DNA of 64,000 nt, from contig NZ_SNZH01000003.1 of assembly GCF_004363655.1 (NCBI RefSeq), positions 180,020 to 244,019 on the forward strand. Reading direction: 5' to 3'. A model generated the notes under the pieces. That model made no database searches. It was not told where the DNA came from and worked only from the letters and a program-made list of their open reading frames with translations. Below, in pieces: positions 53,576-61,909 of the stretch (positions are counted from its first letter, which is position 1; each line of letters starts with the position of its first letter). This stretch comes from Tahibacter aquaticus (GTDB lineage Bacteria; Pseudomonadota; Gammaproteobacteria; Xanthomonadales; Rhodanobacteraceae). The position numbers and the translations under genes were made by a program.

Positions 53576-55129
53576 ATGAAGCTAAGCGCGGTCACCTTGC
53601 GCACCTTCACTGCCTTGCATACCTGGACCGGCCTGGTCGCCGGGCTGGCCTTGTTCGTTGCGTTCTATGCCGGCGCGATCACCGTCTTCCATCACGATCT
53701 GCAGCGCTGGCAGGCAGCGCAGACGCCGGTCGGCACGCTGGACGATATGCAGCACCTGCTCGACGGCGTGCTGCAGCGGCATGCCAAGGCGCGCGAACAC
53801 GTCGGCATGATGTTTCCCGGCGACGAGTCGCCGCAGCCCATCGCCTATTGGCAGGACGAAGCCGGCACCTGGCTGTTCGCCACGCTGGACAACCTGGACG
53901 GCAGCCCGCAGCCACCGCAGACCGGCCTGTCGGAACTGGTCAACGAATTGCACTACACGCTGGGCCTGCCAATAGCGGGCACGTATCTGATGGGGCTGGT
54001 CAGCCTGCTCTACGGCATCGCCCTGGTATCGGGCTTGGTCATTCATCTGCCGCGCCTGGCCAAGGATCTGTTCGCGCTGCGGCCGGGACACAATCTCAAG
54101 CGCTACTGGCAGGATGCGCACAACGTGATCGGCGTGCTGAGCCTGCCGTTCCACCTGCTGTTCGCCATCAGCGGCGCGCTGCTGTGCCTGCTGTTCGTCG
54201 CCATGACGGCGCTGAATCCGCTGATCTTCGGCAATGGCCTGATGGCGGCCCTGCCGCAGGCGCTGGATACCTATCCACAAAGAGATAAGGTAGAATATGC
54301 GGCACCGCTGGGCAGTCTGGCGCAGTGGCGGGCGCGGGCGGTCGAGGCGGCGAAAGCGCGGGGGCTGGCGGATTTCGAGCCGGCCTATCTCAAGCTGCGC
54401 CTGGCCGGCAATGCGAGTGCAGAAGTCGAGATCACCGGCGCCGCGCCACGGGCGCTGGCGCCGCTGGGCGCGGTGGCGCTGGATGCGAGCACGGGTGAAG
54501 TGCTGCGCACCCAGCTGGCCGGTTCGCGCGATGCAAACCATGCGACATTGGCAACCTTGTATGCATTGCACTTTGGCGAATTCGGCAATGCGGCGGTGCA
54601 GTGGCTGTATTTCCTGCTCGGCCTGGGCGGCGCGTTCCTGTTCTATTCGGGCAACCTGCTGTGGATAGAGACACGGCGCAAGCGGCGCCAGGCGCAGCAG
54701 TCGCGCGGCGCCTTTTTCCTGGCAAGGCTGACGGTCGGCGCCTGTATCGGTATCTGCGCGGCGATCTCGGCTGCGTTCGTTGCAGCGCAGCTGGCCGGCC
54801 TGAAGCCGGAATGGCTGGCGGCGGGCATCGTGCTGGAACGCTGGGCCTGTTTCCTGACCTGGGCTGTCTGCCTGCTCTGGGCTTTTCTGCGGCGGCCACG
54901 CCGAGCAGCGCAGGAACTGCTATGGCTCAGTGCCGTGCTGACGGCCTCGATTCCGCTGGCTCACGGCATTGCCAGCGGCTGGTGGTTCTGGCGCAGCGCG
55001 GCGGCGGGGCATGGCGCGCTGTACGGCGTCGATCTCACCGCGCTGGTCCTGGCCTGTGCCTTCGCTGCGCTGGCCTGGGCGGTGGCAAGACGTGGCAAGG
55101 CCGGCGAGGCGAACAGTGTCTGGGCTTGA
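53576..55129 (+). CDS. PepSY-associated membrane protein (siderophore reduction type)
   Basis: The protein has 517 residues from the ATG at 53576, with GAGG about 9 bp upstream. The N-terminal membrane helix (LHTWTGLVAGLALFVAFYAG) with its His, a periplasmic PepSY domain, and further helices with His residues (DAHNVIGVLSLPFHLLFAIS; HFGEFGNAAVQWLYFLLGLG) fit the PepSY_TM family related to FsrB/PiuB-type proteins, thought to reduce ferric siderophores at the inner membrane using haem. The C-terminal 130 residues add four more helices. It is the last gene of the Fur-box operon. Family firm; reductase role inferred. Confidence 0.88.
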   Translation: MKLSAVTLRTFTALHTWTGLVAGLALFVAFYAGAITVFHHDLQRWQAAQTPVGTLDDMQHLLDGVLQRHAKAREHVGMMFPGDESPQPIAYWQDEAGTWLFATLDNLDGSPQPPQTGLSELVNELHYTLGLPIAGTYLMGLVSLLYGIALVSGLVIHLPRLAKDLFALRPGHNLKRYWQDAHNVIGVLSLPFHLLFAISGALLCLLFVAMTALNPLIFGNGLMAALPQALDTYPQRDKVEYAAPLGSLAQWRARAVEAAKARGLADFEPAYLKLRLAGNASAEVEITGAAPRALAPLGAVALDASTGEVLRTQLAGSRDANHATLATLYALHFGEFGNAAVQWLYFLLGLGGAFLFYSGNLLWIETRRKRRQAQQSRGAFFLARLTVGACIGICAAISAAFVAAQLAGLKPEWLAAGIVLERWACFLTWAVCLLWAFLRRPRRAAQELLWLSAVLTASIPLAHGIASGWWFWRSAAAGHGALYGVDLTALVLACAFAALAWAVARRGKAGEANSVWA

Positions 55130-55148
55130 GGGTGGGGTCAGCGACGGT

Positions 55149-55276
55149 GCAATTCGCTGGCGCTCATCGCACCCTACGAGTTCCAGGCCGTGCTTGCGTA
55201 GGGCGCGGCGCCGCGAATGGCGCCACATACAGCCTCGCCGCAGCTTCGTCCGGCGCGATGAGCGCCAGCGAGTTGC
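55149..55276. repeat. 128-bp inverted-repeat element
   Basis: GCAATTCGCTGGCGCTCATC (first 20 bases of the left arm, 55149-55170) is matched at 21 of 22 positions by the reverse complement of 55255-55276. Inside, CCCTACG/CGTAGGG (55172-55178, 55197-55203) and GGCGCC/GGCGCC (near 55206-55224) form nested hairpins. It lies between convergent stops (55129 plus, 55306 minus), where it could also terminate both transcripts. The pattern is MITE- or REP-like and differs in sequence from the element at 4.1 kb. Confidence 0.6.
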
Positions 55277-55305
55277 GCCGCCAGCCACATCGCAACGCCG
55301 TAATC

Positions 55306-55872
55306 TCAGGCACCCGTATCGACTTCGTAGATCGCCAGCACCGTGCCTTCGTGCGCAACGCTGTCGATCTTGCGCCAGCCCAGCCGCTGCAGCAGCGTCT
55401 CGGCCGTCGCGGTGGCGCTGTAGATCCGGGTATAGCCCTGTCGGCGTGCTTCCTTGCGCAGGCCCCGCAACAGCAGCGCGCCGATGCCCTGGCGGCGCAG
55501 GTCCGGCTTGACCAGGCCGGCGCCGGCCCAGGGGCGCAGGTGGGCAAGGCTGGGAATGGAATCGGGCTTGAGCACGGCAATGCCGCACAACTCGTCGCCA
55601 CGTACGGCGACCAGGCCCGAGGGAATGCCTTCCTCGCGCGCAAATTCTTCCAGGTCGCGCGCCGCGTCGCCGGGTCCGCCGGGTCCGTAATAGTCGGCCC
55701 ATTCGCTTTCGAACCAGGCGCGAAGTTCGGCCATATGGCCAGGGCAGTCCGCCAGCCGCAATACGCGCACATGCGGAGCGGGGACGGCGGCTTCGCCGGG
55801 CGAGGTAGCTGCGGTGGCGTCGCTGAGCGAGCCCAGTATCGTATGCGACGCTGTGGAGGTCGGTATGGACAC
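55306..55872 (-). CDS. GNAT-family acetyltransferase
   Basis: The protein has 188 residues if a GTG at 55872 is the start; no ATG is convenient and the ribosome site (AGGAACG) is distant, so the N-terminus is uncertain. The GNAT fold is clear from about residue 35: RVLRLADCPGHMAELRAWFE, then GLVAVRGDELCGIAVLKPDS, and the acetyl-CoA loop RRQGIGALLLRGL (R/Q-x-x-G-x-G). It ends HEGTVLAIYEVDTGA. It would acetylate a small molecule or protein amine; the substrate cannot be told. It is a single gene between an inverted-repeat element and the PPIase-related genes, all on the minus strand. Confidence 0.82.
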   Translation of the reverse strand: MSIPTSTASHTILGSLSDATAATSPGEAAVPAPHVRVLRLADCPGHMAELRAWFESEWADYYGPGGPGDAARDLEEFAREEGIPSGLVAVRGDELCGIAVLKPDSIPSLAHLRPWAGAGLVKPDLRRQGIGALLLRGLRKEARRQGYTRIYSATATAETLLQRLGWRKIDSVAHEGTVLAIYEVDTGA

Positions 55873-55945
55873 GGCGGTGTGGCGTTCCTGAAGGCGGACG
55901 TAGTTGTGCGTTGCCCCGCGAGCCCGCAACTGCAGGCTCGGGCGT

Positions 55946-56575
55946 TCAGCGCATCTCGCCGTTGCGTACCGCCTCCAGCGTCTGTTGCAGCATACGCGCC
56001 TTTTCCTCGCCTTCGGCAATGAGTTCCGGCGGCAGGTTTTGTGCACGTGCGCGCTGCAGGTCGCGCTGCATGTCGCTCAGCGCAATCGCCGCTTCCCGCT
56101 CGTAGGCGCGGTAGAGCCTGGCCTGCTGGCGGTTTTCGTAGCGGCGGTAGGCGACGGGATCGGCCAGTTCTGCCGGCGTCGCGGCTTCCTGCGGCGCGCT
56201 GTCGCGGGCGATGGGCGGGCTGCGCGCGTCGCCATGCTGGAGTGCATCGGCGAGGCTCAGCGCCGCATCGGCCTGTACCGCCGGCAGGGCGGCGCTGCTG
56301 CTGGTGTTGGCGGCAGCGCTGCGTTCCTGCCTGCGATCGCCCGCCTCGTGATGGATCGCGCTGGCCGCGGCGTGGGAGCGTGCTGCGCCGTCGCGGGCGG
56401 CGGTTGGCGCCGCGTCGTTGGCCCGCGGTGCTGTCGCTGCGTTCTGGCGCCCCGCATGGGGCTCAGCGCCGGGCGCTTGTGCCGTCGCACCACTGCGCTG
56501 CAGCAGCAGGTAGGCGAGCAGCAGCAGCGGCAGCAGTGCCAGTGCCCACAGCGATGACCGCCGTTGCGGTTTCAT
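55946..56575 (-). CDS. Single-pass membrane protein with disordered linker and helical C-terminus
   Basis: The protein has 209 residues. It starts at an ATGA overlap with the PpiC-type gene (56572-56575). The N-terminal anchor (MKPQRRSSLWALALLPLLLL, AYLLL) is followed by an Ala/Pro/Arg-rich low-complexity linker (residues 30-125) and a charged helical end (YRRYENRQQARLYRAYEREA, LSDMQRDLQRARAQNLPPEL). The layout (anchor, extended linker, helical domain) resembles lipase-specific foldases or anchored chaperones, but I see no diagnostic motif. Coupling to a PPIase and a phospholipase-like gene supports a helper role in folding or secretion. Function unknown. Confidence 0.65.
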   Translation of the reverse strand: MKPQRRSSLWALALLPLLLLAYLLLQRSGATAQAPGAEPHAGRQNAATAPRANDAAPTAARDGAARSHAAASAIHHEAGDRRQERSAAANTSSSAALPAVQADAALSLADALQHGDARSPPIARDSAPQEAATPAELADPVAYRRYENRQQARLYRAYEREAAIALSDMQRDLQRARAQNLPPELIAEGEEKARMLQQTLEAVRNGEMR

Positions 56576-58008
56576 CGCAGCGCTGCCGTTGCCGGCGTCT
56601 GCTGTGCCAGCACGATGCGCGCCTTGGCCTGCAGGCGCTGGCGCAGGGCGGCGAATTCCTGCCGCGCCTTCTGCTCGGCAATGGCCTGGGCGGCGAGGTA
56701 GCGCACGGTTTCCGAATCGCGCGGATGATGGCCGAACTGCTGTTCGTCCACGCGCACGATTTCCCATTGTGCGCTTGCCGCGGTGGCCGCTGGCGTGCGC
56801 ACCGCGGCGCTGTTGCGCTGCGGCGGCTGGGCGAAGGCCAGTTCGCTGAACCAGTCGGCTTCGTTCTTGCGCGCCAGCCAGCCCAGTTGGCCGCCGCCGG
56901 CGGCGTCGGGCGCGATGGAAAACTGCCGCGCGATCTCGGCGAAATTGCTGCCGTCCTTGCGCAGCAGCCTGGCGACACGGTCGGCTGTGGCTTGGTCGGC
57001 CAGGCGAATATGCCGCGCGCGCACGCGTTCCAGCCGGCGGAAGCGCTCGCGGTCGGCGTCGTACCAGGCGTTTACCTCGGCCTGGGTGACGCGGCTGCGC
57101 AATTCCTGCAAATGTTCACTGCTGGCATGCATGTCGGTGCCCAGGCCGTAGCGCGCCATCAGGGCGCGGGCCAGCTCGCGGTCGTACAGGTTGCGGCGCA
57201 GTTCGGCGATGGCGGCAACGCCGGCCTGGCGGCTGGCCCAGTCGACGCTGAGCAGGCCGAGCAGGCGTGTGCGCAGCTGGGCGGCGAGGAAGTCGCGATC
57301 GAGCTGGTGCAGGCTGATGCGGCCCTGCACGTTCTGCCGCGCATAGATGTCGGCCAGGCTGATGCGGCCTTCGCCGCCGCTGGGCAGGCGGTAGTGCAGC
57401 AGCTGCAGCTGGGCCGCAGCGGCTTGCTCGGATTCGCTCAGGCGGTATTCCACGCGCAGGCGGCGCGGGTCGCCCAGTGCCGCCTGCAGCCCGGCGGCAT
57501 CGGGCAGCGTCTGCGCAATGATGGCCCTGGCCAGGTCGTTGCCCGCCTCGGCCTGCAGCGCGCTGTCGAGGCGGTCGCGGTACAGCGTGCGCAGCAGGCC
57601 GACCAGGCGGTCGTCCACGGCGGCCTGCGGTGCGAACGCGACGCGCTGCTCGGGAAACAATTCTGCTTGTGTAAAGGTTTTTTCTGCGTGGCGCGCCAGC
57701 AGGCGCTGTTCTATCACTTCGTCGCGCAACTGCGGCAGGCTGGGCTTGCGCTGCTCCAGGCTCAGATAGGCCTGCAGCAGCAACAGTCCGTTGCGGCCTA
57801 TGCGTTCGCCGTCGACGCGGGCGATGTCGGCATCTGCCGTGGCGGCGGGAAGATCCAGCGGCGTCGCGGCAAGCGCTGCCTGCGTTGCGCTTGCGGCGCC
57901 CTGGCCATGGCCGACGGCAATGGCGGGCAACAGCAGCGCCGCGACGGCGCAGAGTAGCCGCTGCGCCCCCGGGCGCAGCGGCAGTGGTGCAGGCATCGTC
58001 ACGGGCAT
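56572..58008 (-). CDS. Periplasmic PpiC/SurA-type peptidyl-prolyl isomerase
   Basis: The protein has 478 residues from the ATG at 58008; the ATG at 57996 is equally possible because neither has a strong ribosome site. It is exported (QRLLCAVAALLLPAIAVGHG signal). Residues 35-310 are a helical SurA-N-like chaperone region (LRDEVIEQRLLARHAEKTFT). Residues about 333-420 are the rotamase domain (RARHIRLADQ, NFAEIARQFSIAPDAAGGGQ, LGWLARKNEADWFSELAF). It should help fold exported proteins. It lies 13 bp after the phospholipase-like gene, which suggests that enzyme is a client, and overlaps the next gene by 4 bp. Confidence 0.85.
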   Translation of the reverse strand: MPVTMPAPLPLRPGAQRLLCAVAALLLPAIAVGHGQGAASATQAALAATPLDLPAATADADIARVDGERIGRNGLLLLQAYLSLEQRKPSLPQLRDEVIEQRLLARHAEKTFTQAELFPEQRVAFAPQAAVDDRLVGLLRTLYRDRLDSALQAEAGNDLARAIIAQTLPDAAGLQAALGDPRRLRVEYRLSESEQAAAAQLQLLHYRLPSGGEGRISLADIYARQNVQGRISLHQLDRDFLAAQLRTRLLGLLSVDWASRQAGVAAIAELRRNLYDRELARALMARYGLGTDMHASSEHLQELRSRVTQAEVNAWYDADRERFRRLERVRARHIRLADQATADRVARLLRKDGSNFAEIARQFSIAPDAAGGGQLGWLARKNEADWFSELAFAQPPQRNSAAVRTPAATAASAQWEIVRVDEQQFGHHPRDSETVRYLAAQAIAEQKARQEFAALRQRLQAKARIVLAQQTPATAALR

Positions 58009-58021
58009 GGTCGGCCGATGC

Positions 58022-59056
58022 TCAATTGGCCACGCGCAAGGCGGCGCAGTCGAGCACGACGACGGCCATCGCGATCGCATGCGGAATGGCGTCCTTGGCC
58101 ACGCGCACGCGGTCGGCATGGGCGTCGGAGGACAGCACGATGCCGCCGGTGCGGTAGGAATAGGCGCCACCCTGGGTCAGCACGCCGCGGATGTCGCTGA
58201 CCGCGCTGCTGCCGGTGCACTTGCTGAAGGTGCCGTCGTTCAGCGCGGTGGTCACCGCGGCGGCGTTGTTGAAGCCTTCGCTGTAGTAATAGTCGTTGAC
58301 CCAGGTTTCCCAGCCCGAATGCATGTTGCCGCTGGTCGTCCAGGTGTGGTGCGGCTGCAGCAGGTCGGTGGTGTGCAGCACGTAGCCGACGGTCTGCGGC
58401 GTCGGGCTGGCGAGGAACTGGCTCCACCAGTACTGGCCCAGGTTGTCGATGGGCTGGAACGGGAAGTTCTGGTAATCCTGGTACATCGACGGCGACGAGC
58501 TGCTGCCGATGCGGTAATGCGCTTCGGTGATGCCGTAGGTGTTGTACTTGCTGCCGTCGGAGAACCAGCCCTTCATGCCGCCGTTGCCGTCGTCGAGGTG
58601 GTCGTTCCACAGCCAGCCGGCGGCCAGTTCGTCGACATCGCCGGCCTGGGTCAGCTGGCTGTAGTTGTAGCCGCCGAAATCGTTGCCGTGGGCGTCGCTG
58701 CCGCGGGTATGGTTCTGGAAATGCCAGAACGAGGTGTAGTGGGCCAGCGAGGCCGCGGTCGACCACAGTGGTGCGCGCTGGCAGTCGCCGGTGATGGCGC
58801 CGCAGATGAAGGTGTCCTGGAAATCGTCGACGTCGTAGGCGCCCTGGCCCAGCACCTGGGCGAGCTGGTCGATGCTGATGCCGGCGCTCTGCGCCCAGGC
58901 GGCCAGGCGCGCGTAGCGCGTGGTGGCGGGGTTGTTCTTCATGTACTGCACGGCGTCGAGCACGATGCGCCGGTGCGTTTCCTGCGACCAGGCCCTGGCT
59001 TCCCCACCGACGGCAAGCGCAAGCGCGCCCGCGACCATCATTCCCATGATGCGCAT
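58022..59056 (-). CDS. Secreted zinc-dependent phospholipase-C-like protein
   Basis: The protein has 344 residues from the ATG at 59056, with CAGGAG about 8 bp upstream. The signal peptide (MRIMGMMVAGALALAVGGEA) leads to RAW, and Trp at the mature N-terminus plus WSQETHRRIVLDAVQYM fits the Zn-PLC/S1-P1 nuclease fold, in which the N-terminal Trp and several His and Asp bind three zincs. Further candidate ligands: DDFQDTFICG, LAHYTSFWHFQNH, VGYVLHTTDLLQPHHTWTTS, NMHSGWETWVNDYYY. It should cleave phospholipids or related phosphodiesters outside the cell. It heads a three-gene set with a PPIase and an anchored protein, probably its folding helpers. Confidence 0.82.
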   Translation of the reverse strand: MRIMGMMVAGALALAVGGEARAWSQETHRRIVLDAVQYMKNNPATTRYARLAAWAQSAGISIDQLAQVLGQGAYDVDDFQDTFICGAITGDCQRAPLWSTAASLAHYTSFWHFQNHTRGSDAHGNDFGGYNYSQLTQAGDVDELAAGWLWNDHLDDGNGGMKGWFSDGSKYNTYGITEAHYRIGSSSSPSMYQDYQNFPFQPIDNLGQYWWSQFLASPTPQTVGYVLHTTDLLQPHHTWTTSGNMHSGWETWVNDYYYSEGFNNAAAVTTALNDGTFSKCTGSSAVSDIRGVLTQGGAYSYRTGGIVLSSDAHADRVRVAKDAIPHAIAMAVVVLDCAALRVAN

Positions 59057-59460
59057 TGATGAAACTCCTGATTGATTGAACGGCGAGCGGCCCGTGTTGC
59101 AGGCCGGCCGGCGAAACTACCTGGCCGACATTGCAGCAGCATGGCTCGCACGGGACCGGCCCCCCGGCCGGTAAAAGATTTTTGCCACAAATACAGAATA
59201 CTTGCCAGCGTATGGAGGCAGAACTGCGACGGCGGCGCGGTTTGTCGCAAGCCTGTAAAAAATTCGACATCGATGAGGGGTGCATGCCCGCAACGGCGCT
59301 TTGCCTGCTCAGGCAGGGGTTGTCGTCGCGAAGCAGCGCTGTGTTGCTCGGCACCGGGCATGCGCGGTCCGCTACCGCCCGCGTCGACGCAGCCGACGGT
59401 TCACGTTTGGACAAGTGAGCGATCGGGCGACGGACGCCTGAGCAGATCACGGTGCGCGCC

Positions 59461-59501
59461 GGCCATCGACATCGATGCGCCGTGCGTGGATGTCGATGGC
59501 C
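59461..59501. repeat. 13-bp inverted repeat in the phospholipase upstream gap
   Basis: GGCCATCGACATC (59461-59473) pairs perfectly with GATGTCGATGGCC (59489-59501) around 15 nt. It lies in the 492-bp gap 59057-59548 that contains the promoter of the phospholipase-like gene (an AT-rich spot near 59170-59200); otherwise this gap shows nothing recognisable. It may be a regulator site or a transcript end. Confidence 0.4.
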
Positions 59502-59548
59502 GCGACAGTCACTGTTCCGGCAATACCGGCAGCAGCACCGGACACACG

Positions 59549-59800
59549 ATGGCGCTGCCGCAGGGCGTGTTCCTGCCCGATCGCCAGCGAAACCCGGTGG
59601 AATATCGACGGTGCGCCCCCGCCTTTCCTCTGTCCGACAGCACCCCGCACAAATTCGGCAAGCGCGGTCCCGGCGAAATCTGCCAACTGGCCAACCAGCC
59701 CGAGCACGCCGTGCGCCGCAGCAAGCTGGCCGACCGCCTGTACGAGCTGCCTATGGGCTTCGCACCGTTGCCCGAGTACTACCAACGCCAGGTGAAATAG
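59549..59800 (+). CDS. Possible small hypothetical protein or gene fragment
   Basis: ATG at 59549 opens 83 codons (MALPQGVFLPDRQRNPVEYR start, then FPLSDSTPHKFGKRGPGEIC, and LADRLYELPMGFAPLPEYYQ before RQVK). Amino-acid composition looks protein-like, unlike most alternative frames here, but there is no good ribosome site and no family is recognised. It could be a genuine small gene or the 3' remnant of a longer one: the frame stays open upstream to about 59072, with less protein-like sequence. It converges with the sigma-54 regulator gene, 27 bp away. Confidence 0.35.
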   Translation: MALPQGVFLPDRQRNPVEYRRCAPAFPLSDSTPHKFGKRGPGEICQLANQPEHAVRRSKLADRLYELPMGFAPLPEYYQRQVK

Positions 59801-59827
59801 CGCGCCGCTGTCGTGGCGGCGGCTGGC

Positions 59828-61687
59828 TCAGCCGGCGCTGCCGGGCTTGCTGCCGAGGCGGCGATACAAGGTGCTGCGGCTGATACCGAGCCGTCGTGCC
59901 GCCTGGCTGACATTGCCGTCGCAGTCGGCCAGGGCGCGGCGCATGGCGGCGCGCTCGATGCTGTCGAGCGCGCCGTCGTCGAAAGCGGCTGCCGTTACTG
60001 CCACGGGCGCAGCGGTGACGTAGCCGGGCAAGTCGGCGCAGTCGATGCCGTCGTGCGCATCGCTGAGAGCGACCAGCATGCGCAGGCAGGACTGCAGCTG
60101 GCGCAGGTTGCCGGGCCAGTCGTAGGCTGCCAGTGCGGCCAATGCCGCGGGCGACAGCGTGCGCGACGCGGCCAAGCGCTGCCACAGGCTTTGCACCAGC
60201 CCAGCTCGACCCGGCTGCTGGCGCAAGGCCGGCAGCTCGACCAGATAGTGCGCAATGCGATAGTACAGATCGGCGCGGAACAGCCCTTGCGCGACGGCGC
60301 CGGCGAGATCGCGGTGGGTGGCGCAAATCAGAGAAAAATCCAGTTTTACCGGTTTTCCACCACCCAGCGGCAGCAGCTCGCGTTCCTGCAGTACGCGCAG
60401 CAGGCGCGGCTGCAGCGCCAGCGGCATATCGCCGATTTCATCGAGGAACAGGATGCCGCCCTCGGCCTGGCGGAGCAGGCCGGCATTGCCCTGGCGGCGC
60501 GCGCCGGTGAAGGCGCCGTCTTCGTAGCCGAACAGTTCGGCTTCGATCAGCCCTTCCGGCAGCGCCGCGCAATTCACGGCGACAAAGGGCCTGGCCGCGC
60601 GTGCACCGCGCCGGTGCAGGGCGCGCGCGAACACTTCCTTGCCGGTGCCGGTTTCGCCGAGCAGCAGCACCGGCAGGCCTGCCTGCAGTACGCGCTCGGC
60701 ACGGGCCAGTGCGGCTTCCTGGTCGGCATCGAACAGCACGGCTTCGGTCACCACACTGGCCGGTGCCGACGGCAGGCCGGTTGCGCGTGTGCTGCGTAGC
60801 GGGCTTTGAACGCCGCCGTACAGCGCGGCGCCATGGCGGTCCAGCAGCACGCCATCGTCGCGCAGGCGTGGCAGGGCATCGTCGAACAAGGCATCGAAAC
60901 GGATGCGGCCGAGTTCGCGCCGGTCCAGGCCGAACAGCTGCAGTCCGGCCGAATTCGCCGCGACCAGGCGGCCGTCGCGAAACGCCAGCAGGCCTTCGCG
61001 CACCGAACCCAGCAGTGCCGGATCGCGGTGCAGGCGTAGCAGCTCGCAGCCGGGCAGGTTCTGGTCGAAATAGCGGTGTTCGATGGTGGCGACCGCGTGC
61101 CGGGCCAGGCCCAGCGCATGCATCGGCGGCACGCCGGAGTCGCCGCTGATGTCGAGCACGCCGACGACGTCGCCATAGGGATCGTGTACCGGTACGGCAG
61201 AGCAGCTGAGGATGCGGTGCAGCGACAGATAGTGTTCGCCGCCGCGCACTTCCACCGCGCGTTTTTCCACGATCGCGGTGCCTATCGCATTCGTACCCAC
61301 CTGCGCCTCGTTCCAGCAGGTGCCGGCCATCAGCGCGACGCGGCCGGCCTTGTCGAGAAATTGCGGGTGGCCGATGGATTCGAGAATCCATCCGTCCGCA
61401 TCGGTCAGTATCACGATGCTGCCGGCCCCGACGGCATCGGCACCGAGGGCGTCCAGCTCGGCCCGTGCCAGGCGCCATAGCCGTTCGTTGCGTTCGCGCA
61501 TTTCGCGCAGGCGCATCTGCGGCACCGGTTCTATCGACGGCAGCCGCTCGGAGGCCAGGCCCAGGCGCTGGCAGCGGCGCCAGGATTGCAGAATGGTTTC
61601 GGTGACGCGGCCGACCGGCAGTCCACCGCGCTCGAAGAACTCGCGCCGGGCCTGGCCGAGATCGGGCTGTATCAGCAATCGGGCCAT
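59828..61687 (-). CDS. AcoR-type sigma-54-dependent transcriptional activator
   Basis: The protein has 619 residues from the ATG at 61687 (AGGAGCAAGGA upstream). Order of domains: N-terminal helical region ([20 protein letters not shown]), GAF domain (about 85-205: [40 protein letters not shown]), PAS-like segment (about 225-300: [20 protein letters not shown]), AAA+ domain (about 330-560) with Walker A GETGTGKE, sigma-54 contact loop GAFTGA and Walker [14 protein letters not shown], then a Fis-type HTH ([18 protein letters not shown]). It should sense a small molecule through GAF and open sigma-54 promoters. It is divergent from an aldehyde dehydrogenase with a matching -24/-12 promoter, so that gene is its likely target. 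Confidence 0.95.
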   Translation of the reverse strand: MARLLIQPDLGQARREFFERGGLPVGRVTETILQSWRRCQRLGLASERLPSIEPVPQMRLREMRERNERLWRLARAELDALGADAVGAGSIVILTDADGWILESIGHPQFLDKAGRVALMAGTCWNEAQVGTNAIGTAIVEKRAVEVRGGEHYLSLHRILSCSAVPVHDPYGDVVGVLDISGDSGVPPMHALGLARHAVATIEHRYFDQNLPGCELLRLHRDPALLGSVREGLLAFRDGRLVAANSAGLQLFGLDRRELGRIRFDALFDDALPRLRDDGVLLDRHGAALYGGVQSPLRSTRATGLPSAPASVVTEAVLFDADQEAALARAERVLQAGLPVLLLGETGTGKEVFARALHRRGARAARPFVAVNCAALPEGLIEAELFGYEDGAFTGARRQGNAGLLRQAEGGILFLDEIGDMPLALQPRLLRVLQERELLPLGGGKPVKLDFSLICATHRDLAGAVAQGLFRADLYYRIAHYLVELPALRQQPGRAGLVQSLWQRLAASRTLSPAALAALAAYDWPGNLRQLQSCLRMLVALSDAHDGIDCADLPGYVTAAPVAVTAAAFDDGALDSIERAAMRRALADCDGNVSQAARRLGISRSTLYRRLGSKPGSAG

Positions 61688-61714
61688 TCCTTGCTCCTCT
61701 GTCTCAAATTGCGA

Positions 61715-61730
61715 CAGTGCTGCAGCACTG
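61715..61730. promoter_or_regulatory. 16-bp palindrome, candidate activator (UAS) site
   Basis: CAGTGCTG/CAGCACTG is a perfect dyad about 130 bp upstream of the -24/-12 promoter. TGTCCCG follows immediately (61731) and TGTCCCGG recurs at 61805-61812, a pattern expected for repeated enhancer boxes of a sigma-54 activator. The palindrome is 27 bp before the activator's own start, so it may also serve autoregulation. Confidence 0.5.
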
Positions 61731-61855
61731 TGTCCCGATAAACAGCACAGTCGCTGCGGCCAAGCAACCCGTGGCGTCCTGCGTTGCAGCACAAAGCGCG
61801 CGACTGTCCCGGATGCCGGCACGTGCATGCATGGCGCGATGCAGCAGGTCATTTC

Positions 61856-61870
61856 TGGCATTGCCCTTGC
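61856..61870 (+). promoter_or_regulatory. Sigma-54 (-24/-12) promoter of the aldehyde dehydrogenase
   Basis: TGGCAT-TGCCC-TTGC matches the consensus TGGCAC-N5-TTGC at all but one fixed position, with the required spacing between GG and GC. It lies 40 bp before the aldehyde dehydrogenase ATG and opposite a sigma-54 activator gene, so the assignment is well supported by context. Confidence 0.75.
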
Positions 61871-61909
61871 GACGGCTGTGTCACGCCATCCCGCGTCCGG
61901 AGATCTGCC

